64,000 nucleotides of DNA from Hassallia byssoidea VB512170. GTDB taxonomy: Bacteria; Cyanobacteriota; Cyanobacteriia; Cyanobacteriales; Nostocaceae. Below, piece after piece: positions 24,962 to 34,732 of the stretch (positions are counted from its first letter, which is position 1; each line of letters begins with the position of its first letter). The stretch covers positions 135,696 to 199,695 of the forward strand of contig NZ_JTCM02000002.1 of NCBI RefSeq assembly GCF_000817785.2. The letters run 5' to 3'. A model generated the notes under the pieces. The model worked only from the letters and a program-made list of their open reading frames with translations. It did no database searches and was not told where the DNA came from. The position numbers and the translations under genes were made by a program.

Positions 24962-25476
24962 CGATTAATTGGGTAATGGGGCATTGGGCATGGGGAATGG
25001 GGAATGGGGAATGGGGAATGGGTAATGGGTAATGGGTAATGGGGAATGGGTAATGGGTAACAAAGAAAAAATATTTCCCCCAAGTCGTCCTCCTTGTCCT
25101 CCTTGTCCTCCTTGTCCTCCTTGTCCCCTAGTCCCTAGTCCCTAGTCCCTAGTCCCTAGTTCCTTATCCTTTTACGTTTATTTGTCATTTTCTACGGTAG
25201 CGTTTTGTGCCAACTTGTGCTGGCTTTTTGCCTTTAAAAATTCTTCACCCTTTCGCCAGATATTAGCTTGTCAAGAGTTATAACTTAAAGTGCTGTGAGA
25301 TGTGTAATTAGATTTAAAAGCTTAAATTAAATCTGCCATTTTATAAATTTGCCGCTAGTATCATAGAATATTCAATTGCCCCTTAGTTTTTTATTCACAG
25401 GTGTTTCTACTTAACGAGTGCCTGCTTTGATATCACTCTTGTGTGTGAATCCTTGACGCTCAGTTATAAATAAGGT
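24962..25476. repeat. Repeat-rich leader of the kinase gene
   Basis: GGGGAATGG/TGGGTAATGG heptamers (24966-25060), then TCCTCCTTG repeats (25087-25125) and CCTAGTC repeats (25125-25160). 25161-25476 shows no gene; it should hold the kinase promoter and that of the candidate small RNA. Confidence 0.85.
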
Positions 25477-25529
25477 GGGTAGAGGAAAATGCTCTACCGA
25501 ACCAACCTCGAAGGAGTTGGTTTTTTTTT
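25477..25529 (+). ncRNA. Candidate small RNA with intrinsic terminator
   Basis: A TATAAA -10-like element (25465-25470) is followed by two adjacent stem-loops. The first pairs GGTAGAG (25478-25484) with CTCTACC (25492-25498) around GAAAATG. The second pairs AACCAAC with GTTGGTT (25500-25522) and runs into nine T residues. The pattern promoter, stem, terminator stem, T-run within about 65 bp, far from any upstream plus-strand gene, suggests a free-standing RNA of about 50 nt. The -35 is weak. It does not match Yfr1 and only loosely recalls the Yfr2 family; identity unknown. Confidence 0.5.
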
Positions 25530-25768
25530 ACCTCAAGCAAAAACATCTAAATAATGCATCTAGTTCAAAAACTTAATGTCAGTTAAGCTGTCTATGGTTG
25601 ATTTGCCAGAAGTCTTTGAAAATGACAACGCGAGAGTCCTTCGGACACGCTTCGCGAACGCTTTATGGAGGAATATTGAGACTTTTTATGAAAGCTTCAA
25701 AAAAACTTACAAATGTTTTCTCTGACTATCTCGGTTAAATCTGCTAAATATCTGATGATAAGATTGCC
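25530..25768. other. Spacer upstream of prs
   Basis: No gene. A small dispersed repeat (GAGAGTCCTTCGGACACGC then TTCGCGAACGC) lies at 25631-25660; the remainder should contain the prs promoter, but no clear -35/-10 pair was identified. Confidence 0.6.
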
Positions 25769-26785
25769 ATGAATGCACATAGAGGATCTGCTGTGCTCAG
25801 TTCTGCAAGTTTAAAAGTGCAGCCAACTGCAACAGGACTGACTGAAAATCATCGCCTGCGGCTGTTCTCTGGTTCTGCCAATATACCGCTGTCTCAAGAA
25901 GTTGCTCGTTATTTGGGCATGGACTTGGGACCAATGATTCGCAAAAGATTTGCGGATGGAGAACTTTACGTTCAAATTCAAGAATCGATTCGCGGTTGTG
26001 ATGTTTATTTAATTCAGCCATCGTGTCAACCGGTCAACGACCACTTAATGGAATTGCTGATTATGATTGATGCCTGTCGTCGCGCTTCTGCGCGGCAGGT
26101 AACGGCAGTAATTCCTTATTATGGCTATGCCCGCGCCGATCGCAAAACCGCTGGACGAGAGTCAATCACCGCCAAGCTGGTTGCTAACCTAATTACCCAA
26201 GCTGGTGCGAACCGAGTTTTGGCAATGGATTTGCACTCCGCACAAATTCAGGGTTATTTTGATATACCCTTTGACCATGTTTATGGTTCGCCAGTGCTGC
26301 TAGATTATCTGGCAAGTAAGAAACTGCCCGATTTAGTCGTAGTTTCGCCTGATGTTGGCGGTGTAGCGCGGGCTAGGGCATTTGCGAAAAAGCTGGATGA
26401 TGCCCCCTTAGCAATTATTGACAAACGCCGTCAAGCTCATAATGTCGCTGAAGTGATGAACGTCATCGGCGATGTTAAAGGCAAAACGGCGGTGTTGGTA
26501 GACGACATGATCGACACTGGCGGTACAATTGCGGCTGGGGCGCAGTTATTGCGTGAAGAAGGGGCGCGTCAGGTTTATGCTTGTGCAACTCATGCGGTGT
26601 TCTCTCCACCTGCAATTGAGCGGCTATCCAGTGGTGTGTTTGAAGAAGTGATCGTTACAAATACGATTCCGATTCCGAATAGCGATCGCTTTCAACAACT
26701 CGTCGTCCTTTCAGTGGCTAATCTACTCGGAGAAACCATCTGGAGAATTCACGAAGATAGCTCTGTAAGTAGTATGTTTCGTTAG
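25769..26785 (+). CDS. prs: Ribose-phosphate pyrophosphokinase (PRPP synthetase)
   Basis: A 338-residue PRPP synthetase. Conserved parts: LRLFSGSANIPLSQEVARYLG, the flexible-loop KTAGRESITAKL, MDLHSAQIQGYFDIP, and the PRPP-binding motif VLVDDMIDTGGT at about residue 242. It makes PRPP from ribose 5-phosphate and ATP for nucleotide, His and Trp synthesis. The N-terminal 30 residues (MNAHRGSAVLSSASLKVQ) are longer than in E. coli but usual for cyanobacteria. It is functionally linked to the ribokinase/nucleoside-salvage genes of this window, although not adjacent. Confidence 0.96.
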   Translation: MNAHRGSAVLSSASLKVQPTATGLTENHRLRLFSGSANIPLSQEVARYLGMDLGPMIRKRFADGELYVQIQESIRGCDVYLIQPSCQPVNDHLMELLIMIDACRRASARQVTAVIPYYGYARADRKTAGRESITAKLVANLITQAGANRVLAMDLHSAQIQGYFDIPFDHVYGSPVLLDYLASKKLPDLVVVSPDVGGVARARAFAKKLDDAPLAIIDKRRQAHNVAEVMNVIGDVKGKTAVLVDDMIDTGGTIAAGAQLLREEGARQVYACATHAVFSPPAIERLSSGVFEEVIVTNTIPIPNSDRFQQLVVLSVANLLGETIWRIHEDSSVSSMFR

Positions 26786-26843
26786 CCTTTGAAAGACTGT
26801 CATCCCCGTTACAGTCCGGCAAAATAACAGAGTAGGTAAAAGT

Positions 26844-27003
26844 AAAAATCTATTACCTTTTACCTTTCCCCTTTCCCCTTTCCCCTTTCGCCCTTCCCCC
26901 TTCCCCTTTCCCCCTTCCCCTTTTCCCTTTCCCCATTTCCCTTTCCCCATTCCCCATTCCCCATTCCCCATTCCCATTCCCCATTCCCCATTCCCCATTC
27001 CCC
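26844..27003. repeat. CCCTTTCC / CCCCATTC tandem repeats
   Basis: A 160-bp block of polypyrimidine repeats, first CCCCTTTC/CCCTTC units then CCCCATTC heptamers, lies between prs and the SLH gene. No gene is present on either strand. Confidence 0.9.
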
Positions 27004-27106
27004 TTTTCTTCGCAAGCGGATTGGCAACATCGCCAAGCATCAATTCGTCACCAGATAAGTTAATCAGAATTGATGTTAACCAAAGTCCCGCATTTGCATT
27101 ATAAAA

Positions 27107-27769
27107 ATGGTTAAAATAATGCATCAGCTACTAAGTACTATTACGATAGTAGCAATACAATATTTTCCGCTGCGTGTTAACGCGCAAGCTGCTATACCAT
27201 CCGATTCGATTCAGCAGGTAGTTGCAGCAAAGTTAATGACCAACTATCCTGATGGTAACTTTTATACAGAAAGGTTAATCAGTCGTGCGGAATTAGCTTC
27301 GATTATGGTGAAAGCATTTCGACTGGATAAAAGACAGGCTATTAGTAAAGAGAATTTAGTAGTTCCCGATGTAGCGCCGTCAAATCCAGCATTTAATGAT
27401 ATTCAAATAGTCTTAAAAACTGAGATTATGAAAGGTTATCGAGGAAATATGTTTTTCCCCAACCAAAAAGTCACAAGGGCAGAAGCTTTAGCGATTTTTG
27501 CTCAAGCTTATGGAGTATTTCAGTTTCCCGACGACACAGTAAATGAAATTCTTGCTTCGCATCCAGACGCGCAGACAATTCCAGATTGGGCAAAAAAGGC
27601 GATCGCCACAGTAATTAGTGAAGGATTCGTCAACACAGACGCACAAGGTAACATAGCCCCATTAAAACCCATGACACGCGGGGATATGGCATACGTCTTG
27701 AGTAAATATTTGCAAAGACAACAACCACAACCCGAAACACCAGAAGCACCAGCAGCACCGAATAGATGA
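27107..27769 (+). CDS. S-layer-homology (SLH) domain protein
   Basis: 220 residues with an N-terminal signal peptide (hydrophobic to about residue 27, ...LRVNAQA). Three SLH-type modules follow: QQVVAAKLMTNYPDGNFYTERLISRAELASIM, IQIVLKTEIMKGYRGNMFFPNQKVTRAEALAIF and KAIATVISEGFVNTDAQGNIAPLKPMTRGDMAYVL in outline. SLH domains bind cell-wall polysaccharide, so the protein is probably periplasmic or surface-attached. The tail is Gln/Pro/Ala-rich. An in-frame ATG at 27119 is an alternative start. Confidence 0.87.
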   Translation: MVKIMHQLLSTITIVAIQYFPLRVNAQAAIPSDSIQQVVAAKLMTNYPDGNFYTERLISRAELASIMVKAFRLDKRQAISKENLVVPDVAPSNPAFNDIQIVLKTEIMKGYRGNMFFPNQKVTRAEALAIFAQAYGVFQFPDDTVNEILASHPDAQTIPDWAKKAIATVISEGFVNTDAQGNIAPLKPMTRGDMAYVLSKYLQRQQPQPETPEAPAAPNR

Positions 27770-27770
27770 C

Positions 27771-27962
27771 AGTGGGTAATGGGTAATGGGTAATGGGTAA
27801 TCGGTAATGGGTAATCGGTAATGGGTAATCGGTAATGGGTAATGGGGGAGAGGGGGAGAGGGGGGGATGGGGGGATGGGGGGATGGGAGAAAGAACAATT
27901 ACCAATTCCCAATTACCAATTACCAATTACCAATTACCTATTACCAATTCCCAATTCCCCTT
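27771..27962. repeat. TGGGTAA and CCAATTAC repeats before dxs
   Basis: Ten or so GGGTAATGGG/TAATCGG units, G-rich GGGGGATGG units and then TTACCAATTACC units fill the spacer. They are open in the dxs frame, but are repeat DNA and not part of the protein. Confidence 0.9.
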
Positions 27963-28050
27963 TGTCCCTATTGTCACATTCTCCTCTCAAGTGGCAACAT
28001 CAGCGTGGGAAAATAATAATACGATCAGTAGAGAGGAAAACCCTATTAGT

Positions 28051-29958
28051 ATGCACCTGAGTGAAATTACCCATCCCAACCAGTTACACGGCTTATCGAT
28101 TAGGCAGTTGCAGCAAATTGCCCGTCAAATTCGGGATAAGCATCTGCAAACCGTAGCCGCAACTGGCGGACATCTGGGACCGGGGTTGGGTGTTGTAGAG
28201 TTAACCCTAGGGCTTTATCAGACACTAGATTTAGATTGTGATAAAGTTATTTGGGATGTCGGACACCAAGCTTATCCCCATAAACTAATTACAGGGCGTT
28301 ACGATAATTTCCACACCTTGCGGCAAAAAGACGGAATTGCCGGTTATCTCAAGCGCGGTGAAAGTAAGTTTGACCATTTTGGTGCGGGACATGCTTCAAC
28401 CAGTATCTCAGCGGCATTGGGTATGGCTTTAGCGCGAGATATGAAAGGCGAAAAATTTAAAGTTGTCGCCATTATCGGTGATGGTGCGCTAACTGGCGGT
28501 ATGGCGTTAGAATGCATCAACCATGCCGGACACTTGCCCAAAACTAACTTATTAGTTGTCCTCAACGACAACGAAATGTCAATTTCTCCCAACGTTGGGG
28601 CGATTCCTCGTTACCTCAACAAAATGCGTCTCAGTCCTCCAGTACAATTTATCAAAGATAACTTTGAGGAACAAGTCAAGCAAATTCCTTTTGTCGGAGA
28701 ATCTCTTTCACCGGAATTAGAACGCATCAAAGAAGGAATGAAGCGGTTAGCCGTTCCCAAAGTCGGCGCAGTCTTTGAAGAACTCGGCTTTACCTACATC
28801 GGACCTGTAGACGGGCATAATTTAGAAGAATTAATCGCCACCTTTGAACAAGCACATAAGATGACCGGTCCTGTTTTGGTGCATGTAGCCACCACAAAAG
28901 GCAAAGGTTATGAAATCGCCGAACTAGACAAAGTAGGCTACCATGCCCAAAATCCGTTTAATGTGCTAACTGGCAAAGCCGTTCCTTCCAGCAAACCCAA
29001 ACCCCCGGCTTATGCTAAAGTCTTTGCCCACACCTTAGTGAAACTCGCCGAACAAAACCCGAAAATTGTCGGTATCACGGCAGCGATGGCAACGGGAACA
29101 GGTTTAGACAAACTTCAGGCAAAATTGCCCGATCAATATATTGATGTCGGTATTGCCGAACAACACGCCGTTACCATGTCAGCAGGACTCGCAGCAGAAG
29201 GTATACGCCCTGTGGTTGCCATTTATTCTACCTTTTTGCAACGCGCCTTCGACCAAATAATTCACGATGTCTGCATCCAAAACTTGCCCGTGTTCTTCTG
29301 TATGGATCGGGCAGGAATTGTCGGTGCTGATGGTCCGACGCACCAAGGTATGTATGATATCGCCTATCTGCGTTGCATTCCTAATATGGTGGTGATGGCA
29401 CCTAAAGATGAAGCGGAATTGCAACGGATGGTGGTGACTGGGATTAACCATACCACTGGACCGATCGCTATGCGTACTCCTCGTGGTAATGGTTATGGTG
29501 TTCCCTTGATGGAAGAAGGCTGGGAACCTGTGGAAATCGGCAAAGGCGAAATTCTCCGCAATGGCGATGATGTGTTGCTGTTAGGTTACGGCACAATGGT
29601 TTACCCAGCGATGCAAGTTGCCGAGATTCTCAACGAACACGGAATACAAGCCACTGTGATAAATGCTCGTTTTGTCAAGCCTCTGGATACAGAATTAATT
29701 TTACCTTTGGCGAAAAAAATCGGGCGCGTTGTCACTTTAGAAGAAGGCTGTCTCATGGGTGGCTTCGGTTCAGCAGTAGCAGAAGCGCTATTAGATGCTG
29801 ATATTGTGGTTCCCGTCAAGCGAATTGGTGTACCAGATGTTTTGGTAGATCATGCCGAACCGAATGAATCTAAGGCAGAATTAGGTTTAACTAGTCCGCA
29901 AATGGCGGAAACGGTGATGCAAGCTTTCTTTAGTAAGCAACCGTCAGCTGTGAGTTAA
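28051..29958 (+). CDS. dxs: 1-Deoxy-D-xylulose-5-phosphate synthase
   Basis: 635 residues, normal for Dxs. It starts [20 protein letters not shown]; the frame is open to 27835 but those codons are repeat DNA. Key parts: the ThDP motif [12 protein letters not shown]...[17 protein letters not shown], the catalytic Glu in [15 protein letters not shown] and a [10 protein letters not shown] segment. It condenses pyruvate and glyceraldehyde 3-phosphate in the MEP pathway, the isoprenoid source for carotenoids, phytol and quinones, and so also supplies the phytyl tail of the phylloquinone made through menD. Confidence 0.97.
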   Translation: MHLSEITHPNQLHGLSIRQLQQIARQIRDKHLQTVAATGGHLGPGLGVVELTLGLYQTLDLDCDKVIWDVGHQAYPHKLITGRYDNFHTLRQKDGIAGYLKRGESKFDHFGAGHASTSISAALGMALARDMKGEKFKVVAIIGDGALTGGMALECINHAGHLPKTNLLVVLNDNEMSISPNVGAIPRYLNKMRLSPPVQFIKDNFEEQVKQIPFVGESLSPELERIKEGMKRLAVPKVGAVFEELGFTYIGPVDGHNLEELIATFEQAHKMTGPVLVHVATTKGKGYEIAELDKVGYHAQNPFNVLTGKAVPSSKPKPPAYAKVFAHTLVKLAEQNPKIVGITAAMATGTGLDKLQAKLPDQYIDVGIAEQHAVTMSAGLAAEGIRPVVAIYSTFLQRAFDQIIHDVCIQNLPVFFCMDRAGIVGADGPTHQGMYDIAYLRCIPNMVVMAPKDEAELQRMVVTGINHTTGPIAMRTPRGNGYGVPLMEEGWEPVEIGKGEILRNGDDVLLLGYGTMVYPAMQVAEILNEHGIQATVINARFVKPLDTELILPLAKKIGRVVTLEEGCLMGGFGSAVAEALLDADIVVPVKRIGVPDVLVDHAEPNESKAELGLTSPQMAETVMQAFFSKQPSAVS

Positions 29959-30008
29959 AAAGCGATTCGGTAATAAATGGCACGTTTGTTAAGGCGGTTT
30001 TGAAATTT

Positions 30009-30042
30009 GTAGTCGGCGCTTTAGCGCTGAAGCGTTAACTAC
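30009..30042. repeat. GCGCTTTAGCGCTGAAGCG palindrome
   Basis: GTAGTCGGCGCTTTAGCGC...TTAACTAC is a partial copy of the palindrome family at 17446-17495 and 59247-59295, positioned after the dxs stop where it may help termination. Confidence 0.6.
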
Positions 30043-30213
30043 TGGGTAATAGGTAATAGTAAATGCACTTAGGAAGAACGCAAATACAATTACCTATTTT
30101 CAATTTGATTTATGCTTTGAAAATTTCCGCAATTATTGCATCCCCCTTTGTAAAGCACATAGATTAACGTGAATCATCAGAATTTACGTAATTATTTACA
30201 CACGGGGAGCAAT

Positions 30214-31137
30214 ATGCGAATTCTTCAGCGAGTTATTTTGGCGATCGCATCGTTTATATTAGTAATTGGGTTATCGAATATTGCGCTAGGTGCAGATAAT
30301 CTAGAATTGCTTGCCAGTCAGCTTAAATATGAAACAGGTAAAATCACATTGCAGTCCGGAGTCGCTACAGTAAATGTCCCTGCCGAGTTACGATATCTGA
30401 ATTCTCAGCAAACGCAAATTGTCTTAGAAAAAATATGGGGAAATCCATCTGGCGATGGTACTTTGGGAATGCTAGTACCAGCTAAATTTAATCCTCTATC
30501 AAAGAATTCTTGGGGTGTTGTCATCACCTATCAAGAAGATGGCTATGTCAAAGATGATGAAGCTGAAAGCATCGACTACAGCAAACTGCTGAAAACAATG
30601 CAAGAAGCGACGAAGGAAAGAAATGAACAGCGAGTCAAACAAGGATATCCGGCAATTGAAATAGTTGGCTGGGCAAAACAACCTTCTTACGATAAAGTAC
30701 ATCATCAATTACACTGGGCGAAAGACTTTAAGGTTAGCGACAGCGACGAACACACCCTCAACTACAACATTCGCGTTTTGGGACGTAAAGGAGTGTTAGT
30801 TTTAAATGCAGTTGCAGGCTTAGAACAACTTAGTTTAATTGAGAAAGACAGTCCGAAAGTTCTTTCTAGCGTGGCATTTAATCCCGGCTATCGCTATGAA
30901 GATTTCAATCCGAATTCCGATAAAATTGCTAACTACGGGATAGCAGCTTTAGTTGCTGGTGGTGTCGCGGTAAAAACTGGTTTATTCAAAGGTATACTTT
31001 TAGCACTTCTTGCTGCCAAGAAATTTCTCATAATTGCAGTAGTAGTAGTTATAGCTTTTATCCAGAAAATTTTCGGCAACCTTTTTGGCAGAAAAAGACA
31101 AAATAATTCAACTGGAAACGACAGTCAGCAGCAGTAG
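30214..31137 (+). CDS. DUF2167 membrane-anchored protein
   Basis: 307 residues. It has an N-terminal signal peptide (ILAIASFILVIGLSNIALGA) and a DUF2167 body (VNVPAELRYLNSQQTQIVLEKIWGNP, GYVKDDEAESIDYSKLL, GWAKQPSYDKVHHQLHWAK, LNYNIRVLGRKGVLVLN). Two C-terminal hydrophobic segments follow (about 252-295) and a Lys/Arg/Gln-rich tail. The frame also opens at a GTG (30169), but the ATG at 30214 has a GGGGAG ribosome-binding site 4-5 nt upstream. The family is a predicted envelope protein of unknown function. Confidence 0.86.
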   Translation: MRILQRVILAIASFILVIGLSNIALGADNLELLASQLKYETGKITLQSGVATVNVPAELRYLNSQQTQIVLEKIWGNPSGDGTLGMLVPAKFNPLSKNSWGVVITYQEDGYVKDDEAESIDYSKLLKTMQEATKERNEQRVKQGYPAIEIVGWAKQPSYDKVHHQLHWAKDFKVSDSDEHTLNYNIRVLGRKGVLVLNAVAGLEQLSLIEKDSPKVLSSVAFNPGYRYEDFNPNSDKIANYGIAALVAGGVAVKTGLFKGILLALLAAKKFLIIAVVVVIAFIQKIFGNLFGRKRQNNSTGNDSQQQ

Positions 31138-31238
31138 ATTTTCGCTCTTTAACTATACTGTAATTACATACAGGTATTGCCCACCGTACTACAAGTTGGT
31201 ATTTTGTTGCGAGATACTACAATCTCTAATTTTTAACC

Positions 31239-32297
31239 ATGAATCAGACGAATCAAGTTTATCCGGTTATTTGGCACAACGACTCGGTTTCACTCATTGA
31301 CCAAACCCGCTTACCGAATGAGTATGCTGTTGTTGAAATTCACCGCAGCGAAGATATGGCGCGGGCAATTAAAACTATGATAGTTCGAGGTGCGCCGGCA
31401 ATTGGTGTTGCGGCAGCGTATGGGATGTATCTTGGTGCGAGGGAAATTGAGACAGATAACCGCACTCAATTTTTCGATTCTTTGGAAAAAGTCGCTCAAA
31501 TGTTGGCTTCTACTCGTCCGACTGCGGTAAATCTATTTTGGGCAATTTCCCGCATGAAGAAAACCGCTTATGAAACTGCGGGAACTGTAGAAGATATCAA
31601 AAAAATTCTTCTGAAAACTGCCCAAATTATCAATGCCGAAGATTTGCAAACTTGTCAGGCGATCGGCGACAATGGTTTAAAAGTCTTACCTGCTACCCCA
31701 GAAAAGCTGACAATTCACACTCACTGCAACGCTGGAGCTTTAGCCACTGCTGGTTATGGTACAGCATTAGGTGTAGTGCGTTCCGCATGGCGTGAAGGAC
31801 GTTTGGCGCGTGTTTTTGCTGACGAAACCCGTCCCAGATTGCAAGGTGCAAAACTCACCGCTTGGGAATGTGTCCAAGAAGGCATTCCGGTTACGGTAAT
31901 TACAGATAACATGGCGGCTCATTGCATGAAGCAGGGCTTGATTCACGCTGTAGTCGTGGGTGCTGACAGAATTGCTGCTAATGGGGATACAGCTAACAAA
32001 ATTGGCACGTATAGTTTAGCACTTGTGGCAAAGGCACATAATATTCCCTTCTTCGTCGCGGCGCCACTTTCTACCGTTGATTTTGAATTAGCTGATGGTA
32101 GTGAAATTCCGATTGAAGAACGCGATGCAAGCGAAATATATCAAGTTGGTAAAACCATGCTTACACCAACTGGGGCAGAATTTTATAATCCAGCTTTTGA
32201 TGTGACTCCAGCAGAGTTGATTACAGCGATTATTACAGAACATGGTGCATTTGCTCCTGGGGAGTTACAAAAGTTTTCCCAAAAGCAAATGGTTTAA
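31239..32297 (+). CDS. mtnA: S-methyl-5-thioribose-1-phosphate isomerase
   Basis: 352 residues. Typical MtnA features: [31 protein letters not shown], the active-site Cys in [34 protein letters not shown], and the active-site Asp in [18 protein letters not shown]. It isomerises methylthioribose 1-phosphate to methylthioribulose 1-phosphate in methionine salvage. It could also act on 5-deoxyribose 1-phosphate. No other mtn gene lies in the window. Confidence 0.95.
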   Translation: MNQTNQVYPVIWHNDSVSLIDQTRLPNEYAVVEIHRSEDMARAIKTMIVRGAPAIGVAAAYGMYLGAREIETDNRTQFFDSLEKVAQMLASTRPTAVNLFWAISRMKKTAYETAGTVEDIKKILLKTAQIINAEDLQTCQAIGDNGLKVLPATPEKLTIHTHCNAGALATAGYGTALGVVRSAWREGRLARVFADETRPRLQGAKLTAWECVQEGIPVTVITDNMAAHCMKQGLIHAVVVGADRIAANGDTANKIGTYSLALVAKAHNIPFFVAAPLSTVDFELADGSEIPIEERDASEIYQVGKTMLTPTGAEFYNPAFDVTPAELITAIITEHGAFAPGELQKFSQKQMV

Positions 32298-32845
32298 ATC
32301 TGAAGCCCTCAGGCTGGAAGCCTGGGGCTATACGAACAAAGCCCACCTGCGTGGGCTAATTACGGCTTTGCATTAATTCATAGCGTTTTTAAACGCAGAG
32401 GGACGCAGAGTGTTTGTGAAATATTTAGCGATCGCACTTATGCAATGCGTGGGCTAAGAGAGGTTTCAGCGTGAGAAAATGTTCGCTTGGGGTTGATTCT
32501 GTAAGCAATTTGCTGGTATTGTTTCTATTTTAATCCCACAGTGCATAAATTGATGTAGTTTACACCTATCAGAATATAGAAGGTAAGCTCATTTATGCTT
32601 AACTTTGCGTTCATCAAGAAACTTAAGTAGGTGGACAAAAGTATTTACAGTCATTGCAAGCGTAATGAAATGAAGCGTAAAGCCTTCGGCATAGCTTCGC
32701 TTAACGCGGAGCGTGTCGCAGACAAGCAATCTCAAAGTGCAAGCGAATTGCGTCATTTCCCTTCAGTTCATTCGCTTCGGACGTTGTGTAATTAATTCTG
32801 TCCGACTACTTACTATCAGTGTTAGTCTACCGAGAGTAAAGGATC
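32298..32845. repeat. Spacer with REP-like and nested dispersed repeats
   Basis: No gene. 32305-32358 is a double palindrome (AGCCCTCAGGCTGGAAGCCT, then GCCCACCTGCGTGGGC). 32650-32760 contains a CATTGCAAGCG...AAGCAATCTC REP-like unit interrupted by a TAAAGCCTTCGGCATAGC / GGAGCGTGTCGCAGAC small dispersed repeat. Confidence 0.7.
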
Positions 32846-33475
32846 ATGAGCCAGCCTAATGTCATTCGCATCCTGATTGCTGACGATCATCCGATTCTAG
32901 GACAAGCTTTAAAAATGTTTCTCGAATGTGAACCAGATATCACCGTGGTCGGCTATGCTGGCGATGGGCGAAAAGCATTAGAACTTTTCCGCCAACATCA
33001 GCCGGATGTAGCGCTGATGGATTTGCGAATGCCGAAGATCGAAGGTGCTGATGCGATCGCAGCTATCTGTGCTAAGTTTAAACACGCCCGAATCGTTGTG
33101 TTGACTACCTTTGATGGCGATGAAGATATCTATCGTGGATTGCGGGCTGGTGCAAAGGGCTATATCCTCAAGGGGGCTGAACCGAATGAACTTTTGGATG
33201 CGATTCGCACTGTTCATCAAGGTCAAAAGTACATTCCACCCACTATAGCAGCCAAGTTAGCAGAGCGGATGGGTTGTAAGGAATTGAGCGATCGCGAGTT
33301 GGAAGTGCTGCGTTTGATAGCAAAGGGCAAGAATAACCAGCAGATTAGCACTGTCCTAAATATCGCTGAGAGTACCGTCAGGTTCCATGCTAATAATATT
33401 TTCGGGAAGTTAAATGTGAGCGATCGGACTCAAGCGTTAGTCACCGCTCTGAATCGGGGGATTGTGAGGCTGTAG
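32846..33475 (+). CDS. NarL/LuxR-family response regulator
   Basis: 209 residues. The receiver domain begins IRILIADDHPILGQALK, with the phospho-acceptor Asp in VALMDLRMPK and the conserved Lys in GYILKGAEPNEL. The LuxR-type HTH is LSDRELEVLRLIAKGKNNQQIS...AESTVRFHANNIFGKL. It should bind DNA upon phosphorylation. No histidine kinase is adjacent, so its signal is unknown. A terminator-like hairpin follows at 33515-33543. Confidence 0.93.
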   Translation: MSQPNVIRILIADDHPILGQALKMFLECEPDITVVGYAGDGRKALELFRQHQPDVALMDLRMPKIEGADAIAAICAKFKHARIVVLTTFDGDEDIYRGLRAGAKGYILKGAEPNELLDAIRTVHQGQKYIPPTIAAKLAERMGCKELSDRELEVLRLIAKGKNNQQISTVLNIAESTVRFHANNIFGKLNVSDRTQALVTALNRGIVRL

Positions 33476-33514
33476 TTATCATATTATCGACCTCACATTT
33501 TGATAGGTTTAAAA

Positions 33515-33553
33515 CCCAACATTTAGCTAGTGACAATGTTGGGCTAATTTTTT
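33515..33553 (+). terminator. Putative terminator of the NarL-type gene
   Basis: CCCAACATT (33515-33523) pairs with AATGTTGGG (33535-33543), followed by CTAATTTTTTA. The 9-bp stem and T-rich tail fit an intrinsic terminator. The rest of 33554-33881 shows no gene. Confidence 0.6.
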
Positions 33554-33881
33554 ATGCTCAGGATATTCACTTAGTTTTGGTTTGGACAGAGGTGAGGGGG
33601 GCGATCAAAATACATTGAATATAATCGACAGTTATATTCAGCCTCATACGATGGGTTTTTCCTACCCATCTACGTGTAATTTTGATAAGGCTGTATTCTT
33701 CTCCTCATACGCTGATTATCAAGCAGCTTTACATCATATATCTATTAATAAATAGTGAAAATATCGTTAAGCGCTAATAATTGCGTGGAAAAATGTGAAT
33801 AATCGATGAGCGACACGACCATTTTCAAGAGAATCTTTAAGGTTGAACATAGTTAATTTTTTCATTATTTGGAGTCATTCT

Positions 33882-34724
33882 ATGTCAAACTCTTCTAACT
33901 CACCCAACAATACTCCTACTCCATCCGATAGTTTTTTGAAGAAAGTAAAAAAAATTATCGGAAAAGTTTTCCAAAAAATCACTCATGATAGAGTTGCCAA
34001 TTTCGTACAGGTTGTGGTATTTTTTGAACCACTCGCATTGTTGATTCAAAATTGGTATTCTGACAACTTAAATGCTCAAAATCCGAACGAAAAGTTAAAA
34101 AAGGAAATCTGTAAAAATTATGAAACACTGGTACAAGAGAGGCTAAAACTCGAAGAAAATGAAAATACAATTATAGACAAAACATCTCCTATAGACAATA
34201 AAAATAATAGTAACATAAATCAGCTACCATTTTCTTGTGAGTACACCCTATCAAAAGGTAATAAAAACTCAGGCAATCGCGTAATAATTATTCCAGAGGT
34301 TAACCCATTATTTGATGATTTTAGTAATATTAACAAGAAAATGGAAGAAAAAATTGATTTAAAAGAAGTATGCAGAGATCCAGAAATTATTAAACAAATG
34401 AAAGCGGAAGGCAAAAGGAAAAGAATTTATAACGAAACTAAAGGTGACAATATTATACCAGGAGAGCCAAAGCTTGATGAAAAGAAAAAAGACGTTTATC
34501 CAGTATTCCAATGGGTATGCTCTTACCAAATTCAAACAGAAGGAGAAAACTCTTCAGGTTTTAATCAAAATAAACCAATTGTCGATGACATAGACCTTGA
34601 TTTAGAGCCTTATTGTAAAAAAAGAGCAAGAGAAGACGGAAAAAAGCGAGTAAAACCAACTCATCATAACTATAACAACCCTTATTCCTTATATTGTGCC
34701 AACCCTCATTCTGAGAGGAAGTAG
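33882..34724 (+). CDS. Hypothetical protein with paired Cys motifs
   Basis: 280 residues from the ATG at 33882, which has a GGAG 7 nt upstream; a TTG at 33843 would extend it. I do not recognise a named family. A hydrophobic stretch (FVQVVVFFEPLALLI, around residues 45-60) could be a membrane helix. Six Cys occur in two similar units, FSCEYTL...IDLKEVCRDP and WVCSYQI...DLDLEPYCKKRA, then NPYSLYCANPH; this pattern of C-x-Y and DL-x3-C recalls a short repeat in other cyanobacterial proteins. The protein is charged (KKDVYP, KKRAREDGKKR). Composition is AT-rich compared with its neighbours. Confidence 0.6.
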   Translation: MSNSSNSPNNTPTPSDSFLKKVKKIIGKVFQKITHDRVANFVQVVVFFEPLALLIQNWYSDNLNAQNPNEKLKKEICKNYETLVQERLKLEENENTIIDKTSPIDNKNNSNINQLPFSCEYTLSKGNKNSGNRVIIIPEVNPLFDDFSNINKKMEEKIDLKEVCRDPEIIKQMKAEGKRKRIYNETKGDNIIPGEPKLDEKKKDVYPVFQWVCSYQIQTEGENSSGFNQNKPIVDDIDLDLEPYCKKRAREDGKKRVKPTHHNYNNPYSLYCANPHSERK

Positions 34725-34732
34725 GTAATATC

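Noticed and set aside
25477-25529. Assignment of the small RNA candidate to Yfr1 or Yfr2
   Set aside because: The conserved Yfr1 single-stranded motif is absent and the Yfr2 loop sequence is not matched exactly.
27835-28050. N-terminal extension of Dxs
   Set aside because: It is encoded by heptameric repeats and absent from the family; [12 protein letters not shown] is the normal start.
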